A stretch of 64,000 bases of DNA from Candidatus Rhodoferax bjergmarkensis (GTDB taxonomy: Bacteria; Pseudomonadota; Gammaproteobacteria; Burkholderiales; Burkholderiaceae_C): assembly GCA_016708345.1 (NCBI GenBank), contig JADJFX010000016.1, positions 62,001 to 126,000 of the forward strand, given 5' to 3'. Of this stretch, positions 1 through 8,766 are shown piece after piece. The position numbers and the translations under genes were made by a program. Under the pieces are notes generated by a model. That model saw only the letters and a list, made by a program, of their open reading frames with translations. It was not told where the DNA came from and searched no databases. Position 1 is the first letter of the stretch, and each line of letters starts with the position of its first letter.

Positions 1-185
1 TGACAATCGAACGACGAGCCACGGGTAGACTCAGAAAAACCGACTAGAATTTGAGAGCGCACTGTTGCAAGCTCATTAGGTGTTGTTGACGCGGTTGGGA
101 GCCGTGGTCTTCATGCGAAGTGGGCCAGACGCATTATTTTTTGAAGAGATAATTCTGTTAACTCTTATTTCACCAGAGGTTCTTT

Positions 186-458
186 GTGAACAAAACCGAA
201 CTGATTGAGCACATTGCAAAACATGCAGACATATCGAAAGCTGCGGCAACGCGTGCTTTGGAGTCCACCATAAGTGCAGTGAAAACCACGCTGAAAAAGG
301 GTGGTTCCGTGTCATTGGTTGGTTTTGGTACATTTGCCGTAGGCAAGCGTGCCGCGCGTGTGGGCCGTAATCCACGTACTGGCGCAGCGATTAAAATCAA
401 GGCTGCCAAGGTTCCAAAATTCCGTCCAGGCAAGGCATTGAAGGATGCTTTGAATTGA
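186..458 (+). CDS. hupB: HU-family nucleoid DNA-binding protein
   Basis: Small basic histone-like protein of 90 residues, the usual HU length; HU dimers bend and compact DNA in the nucleoid. The N-terminal helical half (MNKTELIEHIAKHAD) is followed by the conserved GFGTF turn (about 46-50) and the DNA-binding arm signature GRNPRTG (60-66). Translation starts at GTG 186, six bases after an AGAGG ribosome site; there is no better in-frame ATG. The gene stands alone, followed 15 bases later by tRNA-Val and then ppiD, an order common in Burkholderiales (where lon usually precedes; it would lie outside this window). The family assignment is firm; calling it the beta rather than alpha type follows the usual naming in betaproteobacteria. 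Confidence 0.96.
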   Translation: MNKTELIEHIAKHADISKAAATRALESTISAVKTTLKKGGSVSLVGFGTFAVGKRAARVGRNPRTGAAIKIKAAKVPKFRPGKALKDALN

Positions 459-473
459 TAATAGGTTAAGGCT

Positions 474-549
474 GGGTGATTAGCTCAGTTGGTAGAGCGG
501 CGCCTTTACACGGCGTAGGTCGGCGGTTCGAGCCCGTCATCACTCACCA
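474..549 (+). tRNA. tRNA-Val (anticodon TAC)
   Basis: A 76-nt cloverleaf. The 7-bp acceptor stem GGGTGAT pairs with ATCACTC, the D arm begins GCTCAGTTGG, and the anticodon stem GCGCC/GGCGT encloses loop TTTACAC with anticodon TAC, reading GTA/GTG valine codons. The T arm carries GGTTCGAGCCC and the 3' CCA is encoded. It sits between hupB and ppiD, directly followed by a strong terminator. Confidence 0.97.
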
Positions 550-557
550 TCCCAGCA

Positions 558-590
558 AAGGCGAACATCGTGTTCGCCTTTTTTGTTTTT
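558..590 (+). terminator. Rho-independent terminator after tRNA-Val
   Basis: A perfect 10-bp stem, AAGGCGAACA and TGTTCGCCTT, with a TCG loop, runs straight into a T-rich tract (TTTTTTGTTTTT). It ends the hupB/tRNA-Val transcript just before the ppiD ribosome site, so ppiD either uses read-through or has a promoter I could not identify. Confidence 0.9.
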
Positions 591-608
591 TTCATGGAGA
601 GTTAGCGA

Positions 609-2546
609 ATGTTTGATTTTGTCCGCAAGCACACGAAGATCATGATGATGCTGATGTTTTTGCTGATCATTCCTTCGTTTGTTGTGTTCGGCATTGATGG
701 CTATAGCCGTATGCGCGAGCAGGGCGAGGCTGTTGCCCATGTCGGCGGTCAAGAGATCATGCAAGGTGAATGGGATGCGATGCACAAGGAGGAGTCACAG
801 CGTATGCGCGCGTCGATGCCCAATCTTGACGTCAAGCTGCTGGATTCGCCCGAGGCTCGTTACGCCACGTTGGAACGATTGGTTCGTGAGCGTGTGCTGG
901 CGCAGGCGGCCGACAAATATAAACTAACGACAAGTAACGAACGCCTTGCGCAGGAATTGCAAGCTAACTCTGTTATTGCATCTTTGCGCTTGCCCAATGG
1001 CAAATTGGACATGGATCGCTACCGTCAATTGGTCTCCAGCCAAGGTCTAACGCCTGAAGGGTTTGAAGCGCGCGTACGCCGTGATTTGTCTGCGAGACAG
1101 GTAGAAGCAGGTATCACCAACTCTGGGTTTGCTTCGGCCACTGTGGCTGACGTGGCCTTGAACGCTTTTTTCGAAAAACGTGAAGTACAGGTTGCAAATT
1201 TCACATCAGCAGATTTCGCAGCCAAGATCAACCCAACTGAAGCCGAACTGGAAGCGTATTACAAGTCAAATCAAACGATGTTTCAGACCCCGGAGCAGGT
1301 AAATATTGAGTATGTGGTTCTGGATCTGGAGGCAGTCAAGAAAACCATCGCCATCAGTGATGCTGACCTCAAATCCTATTACGACCAAAATGCAGCCCAA
1401 CTCAGTGGCAACGAGGAGCGAAGGGCAAGCCATATCTTGATCAATGCGGCCAAAGGCGTCTCTGACGCAGATCGTCAGAAGGCGAAAGCCCGTGCATTGG
1501 AATTGTTGCAAGCCGTGCGTAAAGCTCCGGATAGTTTTGCAGAGGTTGCAAAAAAGAACTCGCAAGATACAGGTTCTGCTGCCAATGGCGGGGATCTTGA
1601 TTTTTTCACACGCGGAGCTATGGTCAAACCGTTTGAAGACGCAGCTTTTTCTATGAAGAAAGGCGACATCAGTGAGATCGTGGAGTCGGATTTTGGATAC
1701 CACATCATTAAACTGACGGACATCAAGGTTCCTAAACAGCGCAGCTTTGATGAGCTGCGGCCCAGCATTTTGACCGATCTCAGAACACAACAGGCGCAGC
1801 GAAAATTCGCTGAAACAGCCGAGGCTTTCACCAATGGCGTCTATGAACAGTCAGACAGTCTCAAGTCTGTTGCCGATAAATTGAAGCTCGAAATCAAAAC
1901 GGCTGATAGCGTGATGCGTAATCCGTTGCCGGGTGCGACAGGTTTGTTGGCCAATGCAAAGTTTCTGGCGGCGATTTTTGCACCAGACGCGATTGAAAAA
2001 GGACGAAATACGGAGGCGATTGAAACGGCGTCTAACCAGTTGACGGCAGCACGGGTTACCAAACACACCCCGGCCAGTACCAAGGCGTTTGCTGAGGTGC
2101 GAAATGTTGCTCGTGACAAGGTGATCGCGGTTCGTGCGGCTGAATTGGCCCGTAAAGAAGGTCAGGAAAAGTTGGCGGCTTGGAAAGCAGCACCGGCTTC
2201 TGCTGTTTTTCCGGCTTCCGTGGTTGTATCACGCGACAAGGGACAAAATTTTCCCCCTCAAGTCATCAGTGCGGTTCTGCGTGCAGATTCATCAGCTTTG
2301 CCGGTTTTTGTGGGTGTGGATTTGGGTTCCAAAGGCTACGCAGTTGTTCGTGTCAATAGCTTAGTGCCTCGTACTGCACCTACAGAACCGGCTGCAACAC
2401 AAGACCGTGGTCAATATGCGCAGTGGTGGACCGATGCGGAGAATCAAGCCTATTACGGTGTGCTCAAAGAGAGGTTCAAGGTCGCAATCACCGCATCCAA
2501 ACCAGCGCCCTCAACTGAAGATGCCTTGGCTGTCGCTGCGAGGTAG
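609..2546 (+). CDS. ppiD: Periplasmic folding chaperone/peptidyl-prolyl isomerase PpiD
   Basis: Membrane-anchored SurA-like chaperone of 645 residues (family usually 620-650) that assists outer-membrane and periplasmic proteins leaving the Sec translocon. One N-terminal transmembrane helix (about residues 10-28) anchors it with the bulk in the periplasm. A SurA_N-type chaperone region follows, then a single parvulin domain (about 268-372) recognised by RRASHILI, NGGDLDFF and the closing FGYHIIKLTDI. The C-terminal third is a divergent second chaperone module. The ATG at 609 has a GGAGAG ribosome site upstream. The gene lies between two tRNAs, as in many Burkholderiales. No sign of damage. Confidence 0.95.
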   Translation: MFDFVRKHTKIMMMLMFLLIIPSFVVFGIDGYSRMREQGEAVAHVGGQEIMQGEWDAMHKEESQRMRASMPNLDVKLLDSPEARYATLERLVRERVLAQAADKYKLTTSNERLAQELQANSVIASLRLPNGKLDMDRYRQLVSSQGLTPEGFEARVRRDLSARQVEAGITNSGFASATVADVALNAFFEKREVQVANFTSADFAAKINPTEAELEAYYKSNQTMFQTPEQVNIEYVVLDLEAVKKTIAISDADLKSYYDQNAAQLSGNEERRASHILINAAKGVSDADRQKAKARALELLQAVRKAPDSFAEVAKKNSQDTGSAANGGDLDFFTRGAMVKPFEDAAFSMKKGDISEIVESDFGYHIIKLTDIKVPKQRSFDELRPSILTDLRTQQAQRKFAETAEAFTNGVYEQSDSLKSVADKLKLEIKTADSVMRNPLPGATGLLANAKFLAAIFAPDAIEKGRNTEAIETASNQLTAARVTKHTPASTKAFAEVRNVARDKVIAVRAAELARKEGQEKLAAWKAAPASAVFPASVVVSRDKGQNFPPQVISAVLRADSSALPVFVGVDLGSKGYAVVRVNSLVPRTAPTEPAATQDRGQYAQWWTDAENQAYYGVLKERFKVAITASKPAPSTEDALAVAAR

Positions 2547-2557
2547 GCAAGAGAGGG

Positions 2558-2563
2558 TATAAT
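2558..2563 (+). promoter_or_regulatory. -10 box of the tRNA-His promoter
   Basis: A perfect TATAAT hexamer lies 11 bases before the first base of tRNA-His. No convincing -35 hexamer sits 16-18 bases upstream (that position is inside the end of ppiD and GC-rich). The call therefore rests on the -10 match and its spacing to a stable RNA gene. Confidence 0.55.
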
Positions 2564-2573
2564 TTGCAGCTGC

Positions 2574-2650
2574 GGTGGCTGTAGCTCAGTTGGTAGAGTC
2601 CAGGATTGTGATTCCTGTTGTCGTGGGTTCGAGCCCCATCAGCCACCCCA
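2574..2650 (+). tRNA. tRNA-His (anticodon GTG)
   Basis: Cloverleaf with loop ATTGTGATT carrying anticodon GTG. The extra 5' G at 2574 pairs with discriminator C73, giving the 8-bp acceptor stem that identifies histidine tRNAs. The acceptor arm is GTGGCTG/CAGCCAC, the T arm has GGGTTCGAGCCCC and the CCA end is encoded. It has its own -10 box and terminator. Confidence 0.97.
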
Positions 2651-2663
2651 AGTAATACAAGGA

Positions 2664-2698
2664 AAGCCTGCTATTCAAAAGATAGCAGGCTTTTTTTT
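2664..2698 (+). terminator. Rho-independent terminator after tRNA-His
   Basis: Stem AAGCCTGCTAT / ATAGCAGGCTT, 11 bp perfect with a loop of about 7 nt, followed by eight T residues. It ends the tRNA-His transcript. Confidence 0.92.
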
Positions 2699-2708
2699 GG
2701 CTCCATAC

Positions 2709-2724
2709 CTGCGCTATAGCGCAG
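2709..2724. repeat. 16-bp perfect palindrome
   Basis: CTGCGCTATAGCGCAG is its own reverse complement. It lies in the 120-bp gap between the tRNA-His terminator and the end of the metallopeptidase gene. It could form a cruciform or be a protein site; it has no T tract on either side, so I do not call it a terminator. Confidence 0.5.
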
Positions 2725-2818
2725 CAGCATGGTTTAGCAACATAGATTTGAGGTTTTCGACCTGCCGTAGTCAGGTGGAGTGACCCTAGTGCTTGGCTGA
2801 TGGAGCAGCACCAGTAAT

Positions 2819-3364
2819 TCACCTAGTCTGCCCCCACAAGGGCGCTCCCGAATGGTCCAGGTGCGTCAGGTACACGCGCAGCTCAAATTCGAGTTGGTGG
2901 TAGGCAGGCTCCATGTAGGTGCAAAGCTGGTAGAACGCCTTGTCGTGCGCGCGTTCCTTGAGGTGGGCCAGCTCATGCACCGTGATCATTTTCAGGAACT
3001 CGGGTGGTGCCTCCTTGAACAAGGTGGCAATGCGGATTTCACGTTTGGATTTGAGTTTGTTGCCCTGCACCCGCGAAATGGTGGTGTGGGTGCCCAAGGC
3101 GTGTTTGAGTACATGCAGTTTGCTGTCAAACGCCACCTTGGACAGCGGCTCGGCACCGCGCAAACAGGCCTGTTTGAGTTCCTGCACATAGTCGTACAGC
3201 GCTTTGTCTGTGCGTACGCCGTGGCTGGTGGGGTACTTGTTCAGCAGCCACTCGCCCAAGCGCTGCTCGTCCATGAGCTGACGAACCTGCGTTTGCGTTG
3301 CCTCAGAATAGCCCAGCAGATATTTCAGCGGTTCAAGCAGCTGCTTGTTTGCTACTAAATTCAT
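2819..3364 (-). CDS. YgjP-like metallopeptidase domain protein
   Basis: Predicted zinc metalloprotease of the YgjP/WLM group (DUF45), about 181 residues. The zinc signature is VHELAHLKE, HExxH in a helix, with a further conserved region about 20 residues on (YMEPAYHQLEFEL). The core (from KYLLGYSEA onward) is full length; substrates are unknown, and no signal peptide is visible. The start at ATG 3364 (MNLVANKQ) is chosen over a TTG ten codons earlier. Both lie inside a dispersed family A repeat, so the first 10-15 residues are probably repeat-derived. It follows lysS by 45 bases on the same strand and may be co-transcribed with it. Confidence 0.82.
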   Translation of the reverse strand: MNLVANKQLLEPLKYLLGYSEATQTQVRQLMDEQRLGEWLLNKYPTSHGVRTDKALYDYVQELKQACLRGAEPLSKVAFDSKLHVLKHALGTHTTISRVQGNKLKSKREIRIATLFKEAPPEFLKMITVHELAHLKERAHDKAFYQLCTYMEPAYHQLEFELRVYLTHLDHSGAPLWGQTR

Positions 3365-3400
3365 AGCTGCTCGCGCAATAAAACAGTGCGCCAAGGGCTT
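3348..3400 (+). repeat. Dispersed family A repeat, copy 1
   Basis: Match to the window-wide repeat: TTTGCTACTAAATTCATAGC, then TGCTCGCGC, a variable middle and a closing GTGCGCCAAGGGC. It covers the start of the metallopeptidase gene, so either candidate start codon is inside the repeat. Confidence 0.7.
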
Positions 3401-3409
3401 ATTTCACTC

Positions 3410-4963
3410 TTAAGATTCGCGTCGCAGGGCGGGAAACAGAATCACATCGCGGATGCTGGCGCTGTCTGTCAGCAACATCATCAAACGGTCAATGCCAATG
3501 CCGCAGCCTCCGGCCGGGGGCATGCCGTACTCCAGCGCACGCACGAAGTCGTGGTCGTAGTACATGGCTTCATCGTCGCCACTGTCTTTGGCGGCGACCT
3601 GGGCGTGAAAACGGGCGGCTTGTTCTTCGGCGTCGTTTAGTTCGCTAAAGCCGTTGCCGAATTCCCGGCCGGTGATGTAGAGCTCAAATCGCTCGGTTAC
3701 GCCCGGCTTGTGGTCACTGGCGCGCGCCAGCGGCGATATTTCAACCGGGTGCTCGCAGATAAAGGTGGGTTGCCACAGCTTTTCTTCCACCGTTTCTTCA
3801 AAGTACATCACCTGCAGACTGGCCAGCGAGCGGGTTGAAAGCTTGTTTTTGGCTTCTGACAGGCCCAGCTTCTTCAGTGCATGGATGAGCCAGGCTTCGT
3901 TGTCCACTTTCAATACGTTGCCGCCTTCCAGCGCCTCGCCTGCTTCTGTGTACTTGAGAATGGCTTCGCGAATGGTCAGCCGTTCAAACGGTTTGGACAA
4001 ATCGACCGCGTTGCCGCCATAGCTCAGGTGCAGGGTGTCCACTGCCTTGTGGGCGCAGTCGCGGATCAGGGCTTCGGTGAAAGTCATCAAGTCCTGATAG
4101 TCCCAGTAAGCTGCGTAGAACTCCATCATGGTGAACTCGGGGTTGTGGCGAACCGAGATACCTTCGTTGCGGAAGTTGCGGTTGATTTCAAACACGCGCT
4201 CAAAGCCTCCCACCAGCAATCGCTTGAGGTACAGCTCAGGGGCGATGCGCAAAAACATCTGCTGGTCGAGCGCGTTGTGGTGTGTGGTGAAGGGTTTGGC
4301 ATTGGCACCGCCCGGAATTGGGTGCAACATGGGCGTTTCAACTTCCAGAAATTTGTGCGACACCATGAATTCACGAATACCACTGACCGCCTTGCTGCGC
4401 GCTACAAAGCGCTTGCGGGAGACTTCGTCGGTCATCAGATCGACATAACGCTGGCGGTATTTCACTTCCTGGTCGTTCATGCCGTGGAACTTGTCGGGCA
4501 TGGGGCGCAGGCTCTTGGTCAGTAGCCGTATGCTGCTGGCGTGAATGGATAACTCGCCGGTTTTGGTTTTGAACAGTTTGCCCTCGGCGGCCACGATGTC
4601 GCCCAGGTCCCAGTGCTTGAAGCTGGCGTAAAGCTCGGTACCAATGTCTTCGCCCTTGATGTAGACCTGAATGCGGCCGCTGCTGTCTTGCAAGGTGGCA
4701 AAACTGGCCTTGCCCATGACGCGCTTGAGCATCATGCGTCCGGCCACTTTGGCGGTGCTGCCTTGCTCCAGCAACCCTTCGGGTGTTTGACCGGCATGGG
4801 CGGCAAACAGATCGGCAGCGTGGTCGCTGGGTTTGAAATCGTTGGGGAAAGCGACGCCTTTGCCTTCCAACTGCTGCTGGCGCATGGCTTTGAGTTTTTC
4901 GCGGCGCTCGGCCATCAGCTGGTTTTCGTCCTGGGGCGCGGGGGATGTGATGTGGTCAGACAT
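3410..4963 (-). CDS. lysS: Lysyl-tRNA synthetase, class II
   Basis: Charges tRNA-Lys with lysine in the cytoplasm. 517 residues, close to the usual 500-510 of class II LysRS. An OB-fold anticodon-binding domain (about 70-170) is followed by the catalytic core with motif 2 (FRNEGISVRHNPEF) and motif 3 (GIGIDRLMML) near the C terminus; the lysine-pocket region YAAYWDYQDLM is present. Starts at ATG 4963, with yggT divergent on the other side of a roughly 190-bp gap. The downstream metallopeptidase follows by 45 bases. No oddities. Confidence 0.97.
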   Translation of the reverse strand: MSDHITSPAPQDENQLMAERREKLKAMRQQQLEGKGVAFPNDFKPSDHAADLFAAHAGQTPEGLLEQGSTAKVAGRMMLKRVMGKASFATLQDSSGRIQVYIKGEDIGTELYASFKHWDLGDIVAAEGKLFKTKTGELSIHASSIRLLTKSLRPMPDKFHGMNDQEVKYRQRYVDLMTDEVSRKRFVARSKAVSGIREFMVSHKFLEVETPMLHPIPGGANAKPFTTHHNALDQQMFLRIAPELYLKRLLVGGFERVFEINRNFRNEGISVRHNPEFTMMEFYAAYWDYQDLMTFTEALIRDCAHKAVDTLHLSYGGNAVDLSKPFERLTIREAILKYTEAGEALEGGNVLKVDNEAWLIHALKKLGLSEAKNKLSTRSLASLQVMYFEETVEEKLWQPTFICEHPVEISPLARASDHKPGVTERFELYITGREFGNGFSELNDAEEQAARFHAQVAAKDSGDDEAMYYDHDFVRALEYGMPPAGGCGIGIDRLMMLLTDSASIRDVILFPALRRES

Positions 4964-5155
4964 GAAGGTGCAGTAGTGGGCACCGCATAGGCGGGGCAGG
5001 AACGGGGCAGAAAATGGTCATTTTTTGACCGAAAGACGGCATTTTAAGTTGTGAGGGTTCTGTCGCTATGATGCGAAGGAATTTTTTAATCCCTTTAACT
5101 TCTTGCTAATCCGTGCGGGCCAAGTTTCGCGTCGCACGGTCTGACCCAAAGCTTT

Positions 5156-5722
5156 ATGTTGTACCAAATCATTTCCCTGCTGCTTGAGGTTGCGAGCGGT
5201 GTCGTGGGTGGCGCCTGTGTGCTGCGTCTGTACATGCAATACCAGCGAATTCCAATGTCGGCACGCTCGGGTAACCCGCTGGGGCGCTTTGTGTTTGCCT
5301 TGACCGACTGGCTGGTGTTGCCTTTGCGGCGTGTAGTGCCCGCGTGGGGGCGCTGGGACCTGGCCAGTCTGGTGGCGGCTTTCTTGCTGGAGTTGGTGCG
5401 GTTTTTTCTGCTGTGGTTGCTGGAAAGCGCGGGCGGCGGCCTGTTTGCCGTGCCGATTTTGGCGCTCTTTGGCTTGCTGCGCTTGGTGATCTCGGGCTTG
5501 ACGGGGCTGGTGATTGTGTACGCCGTTTTGTCTTGGGTACAAACCAACTCGCCCATGGCTGACATCGTCGAGCGCCTGTGCGCGCCGCCCTTGACGCCTA
5601 TCCGTCGGCTGGTGCCGCTGGTGGGCGGCGTGGACCTGTCACCCCTGGTGCTGCTGGTGCTGCTGCAGATTGCCCTGATTTTCTTGGGCCATCTGCAGGG
5701 TCTGGCTTTGCTGGCGGGTTAA
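5156..5722 (+). CDS. YggT family integral membrane protein
   Basis: Protein of 188 residues with two tandem YggT repeats, each with two hydrophobic helices: about residues 2-22 with 66-90, and 98-120 with 160-185. The conserved proline-rich motif recurs as VLPLRRVVPAWG and APPLTPIRRLVP. The family sits in the inner membrane and is linked to osmotic or cell-envelope functions and sometimes to cell division in other bacteria; no activity can be assigned here. ATG 5156 is the first good start. The stop at 5722 is 7 bases from the convergent end of accD, so both genes end in this short gap. Confidence 0.88.
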   Translation: MLYQIISLLLEVASGVVGGACVLRLYMQYQRIPMSARSGNPLGRFVFALTDWLVLPLRRVVPAWGRWDLASLVAAFLLELVRFFLLWLLESAGGGLFAVPILALFGLLRLVISGLTGLVIVYAVLSWVQTNSPMADIVERLCAPPLTPIRRLVPLVGGVDLSPLVLLVLLQIALIFLGHLQGLALLAG

Positions 5723-5729
5723 CGGTCGA

Positions 5730-6602
5730 TTAAACCAGTGCGTCCGCTGGCTGGCGCTGCAGCATGGCCAGCGTGTTGGCCACTGTTTTGCGCAGTTCAC
5801 GTCGGTCGCAGATCAGGTCGATCGCGCCTTTGGTCTGCAAGAACTCTGAGCGTTGAAAGCCTTCTGGCAGCGTGACGCGCACGGTCGATTCAATCACGCG
5901 CGGGCCGGCAAAGCCAATCAGGGCTTTGGGTTCGGCAATCACCACATCCCCCAAAAAGGCAAAACCGGCACTGACGCCGCCCATGGTGGGGTCGGTCAAC
6001 ACGCTGATGTAAGGCAGGCCTTTTTTGGCCAGACGGGTGAGGGATGCATTGGTTTTGGCCATTTGCATCAGGCTGAGCAAGCCCTCTTGCATGCGCGCGC
6101 CACCCGTCGAGGTGAAGCAGACAAAAGGCACTTTTTGGTCGATGGCGGTATGCACGCCGCGCACAAAGCGTTCGCCCACCACGGAGCCCATGCTGCCGCC
6201 CATGAATTCAAACTCAAAACAGGCTGCTACCAAGCCAATGCCATGCACCGCGCCGCCCATGACCACCAAGGCGTCGGTTTCGCCGGTGTTTTCAAGGGCT
6301 TCTTTCAGGCGTTCGGGGTATTTGCGGCTGTCCTTGAACTTGAGGGCGTCCACGGGCAACACTTCTTGGCCGATTTCAAAGCGGCCTTCGTTGTCGAGAA
6401 ATCCGTTGAGCCGGGCACGCGCGCCAATGCGGTGGTGGTGGTTGCAACTGGGGCACACATTCTGGTTTTGGTCCAGATCGGTCTTGTACAGCACGGTTTC
6501 GCAACTCGGGCATTTGATCCAAAGGCCTTCGGGCACCGTGCGGCGATCGGCCGGATCGGTGTGTTTGATCTTGGGGGGAAGCAGTTTTTCAAGCCAACTC
6601 AT
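5730..6602 (-). CDS. accD: Acetyl-CoA carboxylase carboxyltransferase beta subunit
   Basis: With AccA, transfers the carboxyl group from biotin carrier protein to acetyl-CoA, giving malonyl-CoA for fatty-acid synthesis. 290 residues, the normal length. An N-terminal C4 zinc ribbon uses Cys31, Cys34, Cys50 and Cys53 (CPSC and CPSC). The crotonase-fold carboxyltransferase domain follows, with FTSTGGARMQEG and GGVSAGFAFLGD. It is the last of the trp cluster genes on this strand, 42 bases after trpA; that adjacency is widespread in proteobacteria (folC usually follows, but here yggT is convergent). Confidence 0.97.
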   Translation of the reverse strand: MSWLEKLLPPKIKHTDPADRRTVPEGLWIKCPSCETVLYKTDLDQNQNVCPSCNHHHRIGARARLNGFLDNEGRFEIGQEVLPVDALKFKDSRKYPERLKEALENTGETDALVVMGGAVHGIGLVAACFEFEFMGGSMGSVVGERFVRGVHTAIDQKVPFVCFTSTGGARMQEGLLSLMQMAKTNASLTRLAKKGLPYISVLTDPTMGGVSAGFAFLGDVVIAEPKALIGFAGPRVIESTVRVTLPEGFQRSEFLQTKGAIDLICDRRELRKTVANTLAMLQRQPADALV

Positions 6603-6644
6603 AGCATCTCCTGAGGGGTAAGGACATGTCAGTCCATGGGTGGA

Positions 6645-7466
6645 TTATGAATCCAGCGCGTTTCGGATTTCTTGCAGGAAGTTTTGGGCCACTTGCGCGA
6701 CCCGGTCGCGCGGCTGGTCGCCAAGCAACTGGATGATCTTGCTGCCGATCACCACCGCGTCGGCCACCTTGCCGATGGTGCGGGCGGTGGCGGCATCGCG
6801 GATGCCAAAACCTACACCCACCGGGATGCTCACAAAGCGGCGAATGCGCGGCAACATGGCTTCGACGGCATCGGTGTCCAGAGCGCCGGAGCCGGTCACG
6901 CCTTTGAGCGAAACGTAATACACATAACCACTGGCCACGGCGGCCACCTGTTGCATGCGCTCATCCGTGCTGGTGGGGGCCAACAAAAAGATCAGATCCA
7001 AGCCATGACTTTTCAGCTCTGCCGCAAATTGCGCGCATTCTTCAGGCGGGTAGTCGACGATCAGCACGCCGTCGACGCCGCTTGCTGCAGCATCCGCCAC
7101 AAATGCGCTTTGGCCGTCCTGGCGCTTGTGTTTCTGGTTGTAGCGCTCGACCGGGTTGGCGTAGCCCATCAGCACCACCGGGGTGCTGGCGTTGGTTTGC
7201 CGGAATTCGCGCACCATGGCCAGAATCTGCACCAGACCAATGCCGAAGGACAAGGCCTTGTCGCCGGCTTTTTGAATCACCGGGCCGTCGGCGCTGGGGT
7301 CGGAGAAGGGCACACCCAGCTCGATGACATCGGCACCACCGGCAACAAAAGCATGCATCAGTTCAGGGGTGACATCGGCATACGGGTAACCGGCAGTCAC
7401 AAAGGGAATCAACGCCTTGCGGCCCTGCATCTTCAGGTTTGCAAAAGTAGGGGCAATGCGGCTCAT
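6645..7466 (-). CDS. trpA: Tryptophan synthase alpha subunit
   Basis: Splits indole-3-glycerol phosphate to indole and glyceraldehyde-3-phosphate and passes indole through a tunnel to TrpB. 273 residues. The catalytic acids are in place at Glu49 (IELGVPFSDP) and Asp60 (SADGP), the same numbers as in E. coli, and the phosphate-binding GVGFGI loop is near 220. The start codon overlaps the trpB stop by four bases (7463-7466), the usual translational coupling of the pair. Confidence 0.97.
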   Translation of the reverse strand: MSRIAPTFANLKMQGRKALIPFVTAGYPYADVTPELMHAFVAGGADVIELGVPFSDPSADGPVIQKAGDKALSFGIGLVQILAMVREFRQTNASTPVVLMGYANPVERYNQKHKRQDGQSAFVADAAASGVDGVLIVDYPPEECAQFAAELKSHGLDLIFLLAPTSTDERMQQVAAVASGYVYYVSLKGVTGSGALDTDAVEAMLPRIRRFVSIPVGVGFGIRDAATARTIGKVADAVVIGSKIIQLLGDQPRDRVAQVAQNFLQEIRNALDS

Positions 7467-8749
7467 TGGGGCATCCTCACGACAGGGGCTTCGCCGCCTT
7501 TGACGGATTGTCCGGTACAGCTGGGGCGGCAGAAAAATTCGCCGTGGCTTAGGTCGGCCACAGTGCCAATGTCCTTGTCGCCGCGTCCGGACAGGTTGAC
7601 AAGAATCGATTGGTCAGTCCGCATGGTTTTGGCCAGTTTCATGGCGTAGGCTACGGCGTGACTTGATTCGAGTGCGGGAATGATGCCCTCGGTGCGGCAC
7701 AGATAGTGGAATGCCTCTAAAGCTTCTTTGTCGGTGATACCGACGTATTCGGCGCGGCCAATGTCTTTGAGGTAGGCGTGTTCCGGGCCGACGCCGGGGT
7801 AATCCAGCCCGGCGCTGACGCTGTGGGTTTCAATCACCTGACCGTTGTCGTCCTGCAGCACGTAGGTGCGGTTGCCATGTAACACGCCGGGGCTGCCCAG
7901 TTGCAGTGAGGCCGCGTGGTGACCTGTGTCCAAACCCTCGCCAGCGGCTTCAATGCCGATCAGGCGGGTTTTTTCATGCTGGATGTAGGGGTAGAAGATG
8001 CCCATGGCATTGCTGCCGCCGCCCACGCAGGCAACAACGGCATCTGGTTGCTCACCCCGGCAGCCGGTGGCTTGGAGCATCTCGGGCATTTGCACCAAAC
8101 ACTCGTTGCCAATCACACTTTGAAAGTCGCGCACCATCATAGGGTAGGGGTGCGGGCCCGCGACCGTGCCGATGATGTAAAAGGTGTTGTCCACGTTGGC
8201 GACCCAGTCGCGCATGGCTTCGTTCAGCGCATCCTTGAGTGTTTTGCTGCCGCTCTCAACGGGCACCACGCGGGCGCCCAGCAGCTTCATGCGGTAGACG
8301 TTGGGGCTTTGGCGCTTGACGTCTTCGCTGCCCATGTAGACCACACATTTCAGGCCATAGCGGGCGCAGATGGTGGCAGTGGCCACGCCGTGCTGGCCGG
8401 CGCCGGTTTCGGCAATGATGCGCGGCTTGCCCATGCGCCGGGCCAGCATGGCCTGGCCGATGGTGTTGTTGATCTTGTGGGCACCGGTGTGGTTCAGGTC
8501 TTCGCGCTTGAGGAAAATCTGCGCGCCCCCCATTTCGCGGCTCATGCGTGCCGCATGGTAAACCGGGGAGGGGCGGCCGACAAAGTGGGCCAGTTCGTAG
8601 TTGAATTCGGCCAGAAACGCGGGGTCGTGCTGGTACTTGGCGTAGGCGGCTTTGAGTTCGTTGATGGCGTGCGTCAGCGTCTCGGAGACGAAACTGCCGC
8701 CATAGATGCCAAAGTGGCCGCTGGGGTCGGGTTGTTGGTAGGTGTACAT
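7463..8749 (-). CDS. trpB: Tryptophan synthase beta subunit
   Basis: PLP enzyme joining indole and serine to make tryptophan. 428 residues, slightly longer than the usual 400 because of C-terminal extra sequence ending in a proline-containing tail. The PLP lysine is Lys92 in HKINNTIGQ, and the phosphate-binding loop is CVGGGSNAMG; the catalytic region GRPSPVYHA is present. Starts at ATG 8749, 17 bases after trpF. Part of trpF-trpB-trpA on the minus strand, with trpA overlapping its stop. Confidence 0.97.
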   Translation of the reverse strand: MYTYQQPDPSGHFGIYGGSFVSETLTHAINELKAAYAKYQHDPAFLAEFNYELAHFVGRPSPVYHAARMSREMGGAQIFLKREDLNHTGAHKINNTIGQAMLARRMGKPRIIAETGAGQHGVATATICARYGLKCVVYMGSEDVKRQSPNVYRMKLLGARVVPVESGSKTLKDALNEAMRDWVANVDNTFYIIGTVAGPHPYPMMVRDFQSVIGNECLVQMPEMLQATGCRGEQPDAVVACVGGGSNAMGIFYPYIQHEKTRLIGIEAAGEGLDTGHHAASLQLGSPGVLHGNRTYVLQDDNGQVIETHSVSAGLDYPGVGPEHAYLKDIGRAEYVGITDKEALEAFHYLCRTEGIIPALESSHAVAYAMKLAKTMRTDQSILVNLSGRGDKDIGTVADLSHGEFFCRPSCTGQSVKGGEAPVVRMPQ

Positions 8750-8766
8750 GATGATTATTCGAGGGA

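Noticed and set aside
1..185. Tail of an upstream gene such as lon
   Set aside because: Gene order makes lon a plausible neighbour, but no readable coding end is visible in the first 185 bases; a TAGAAT at 45-50 and TTGACG at 86-91 do not form a properly spaced promoter.
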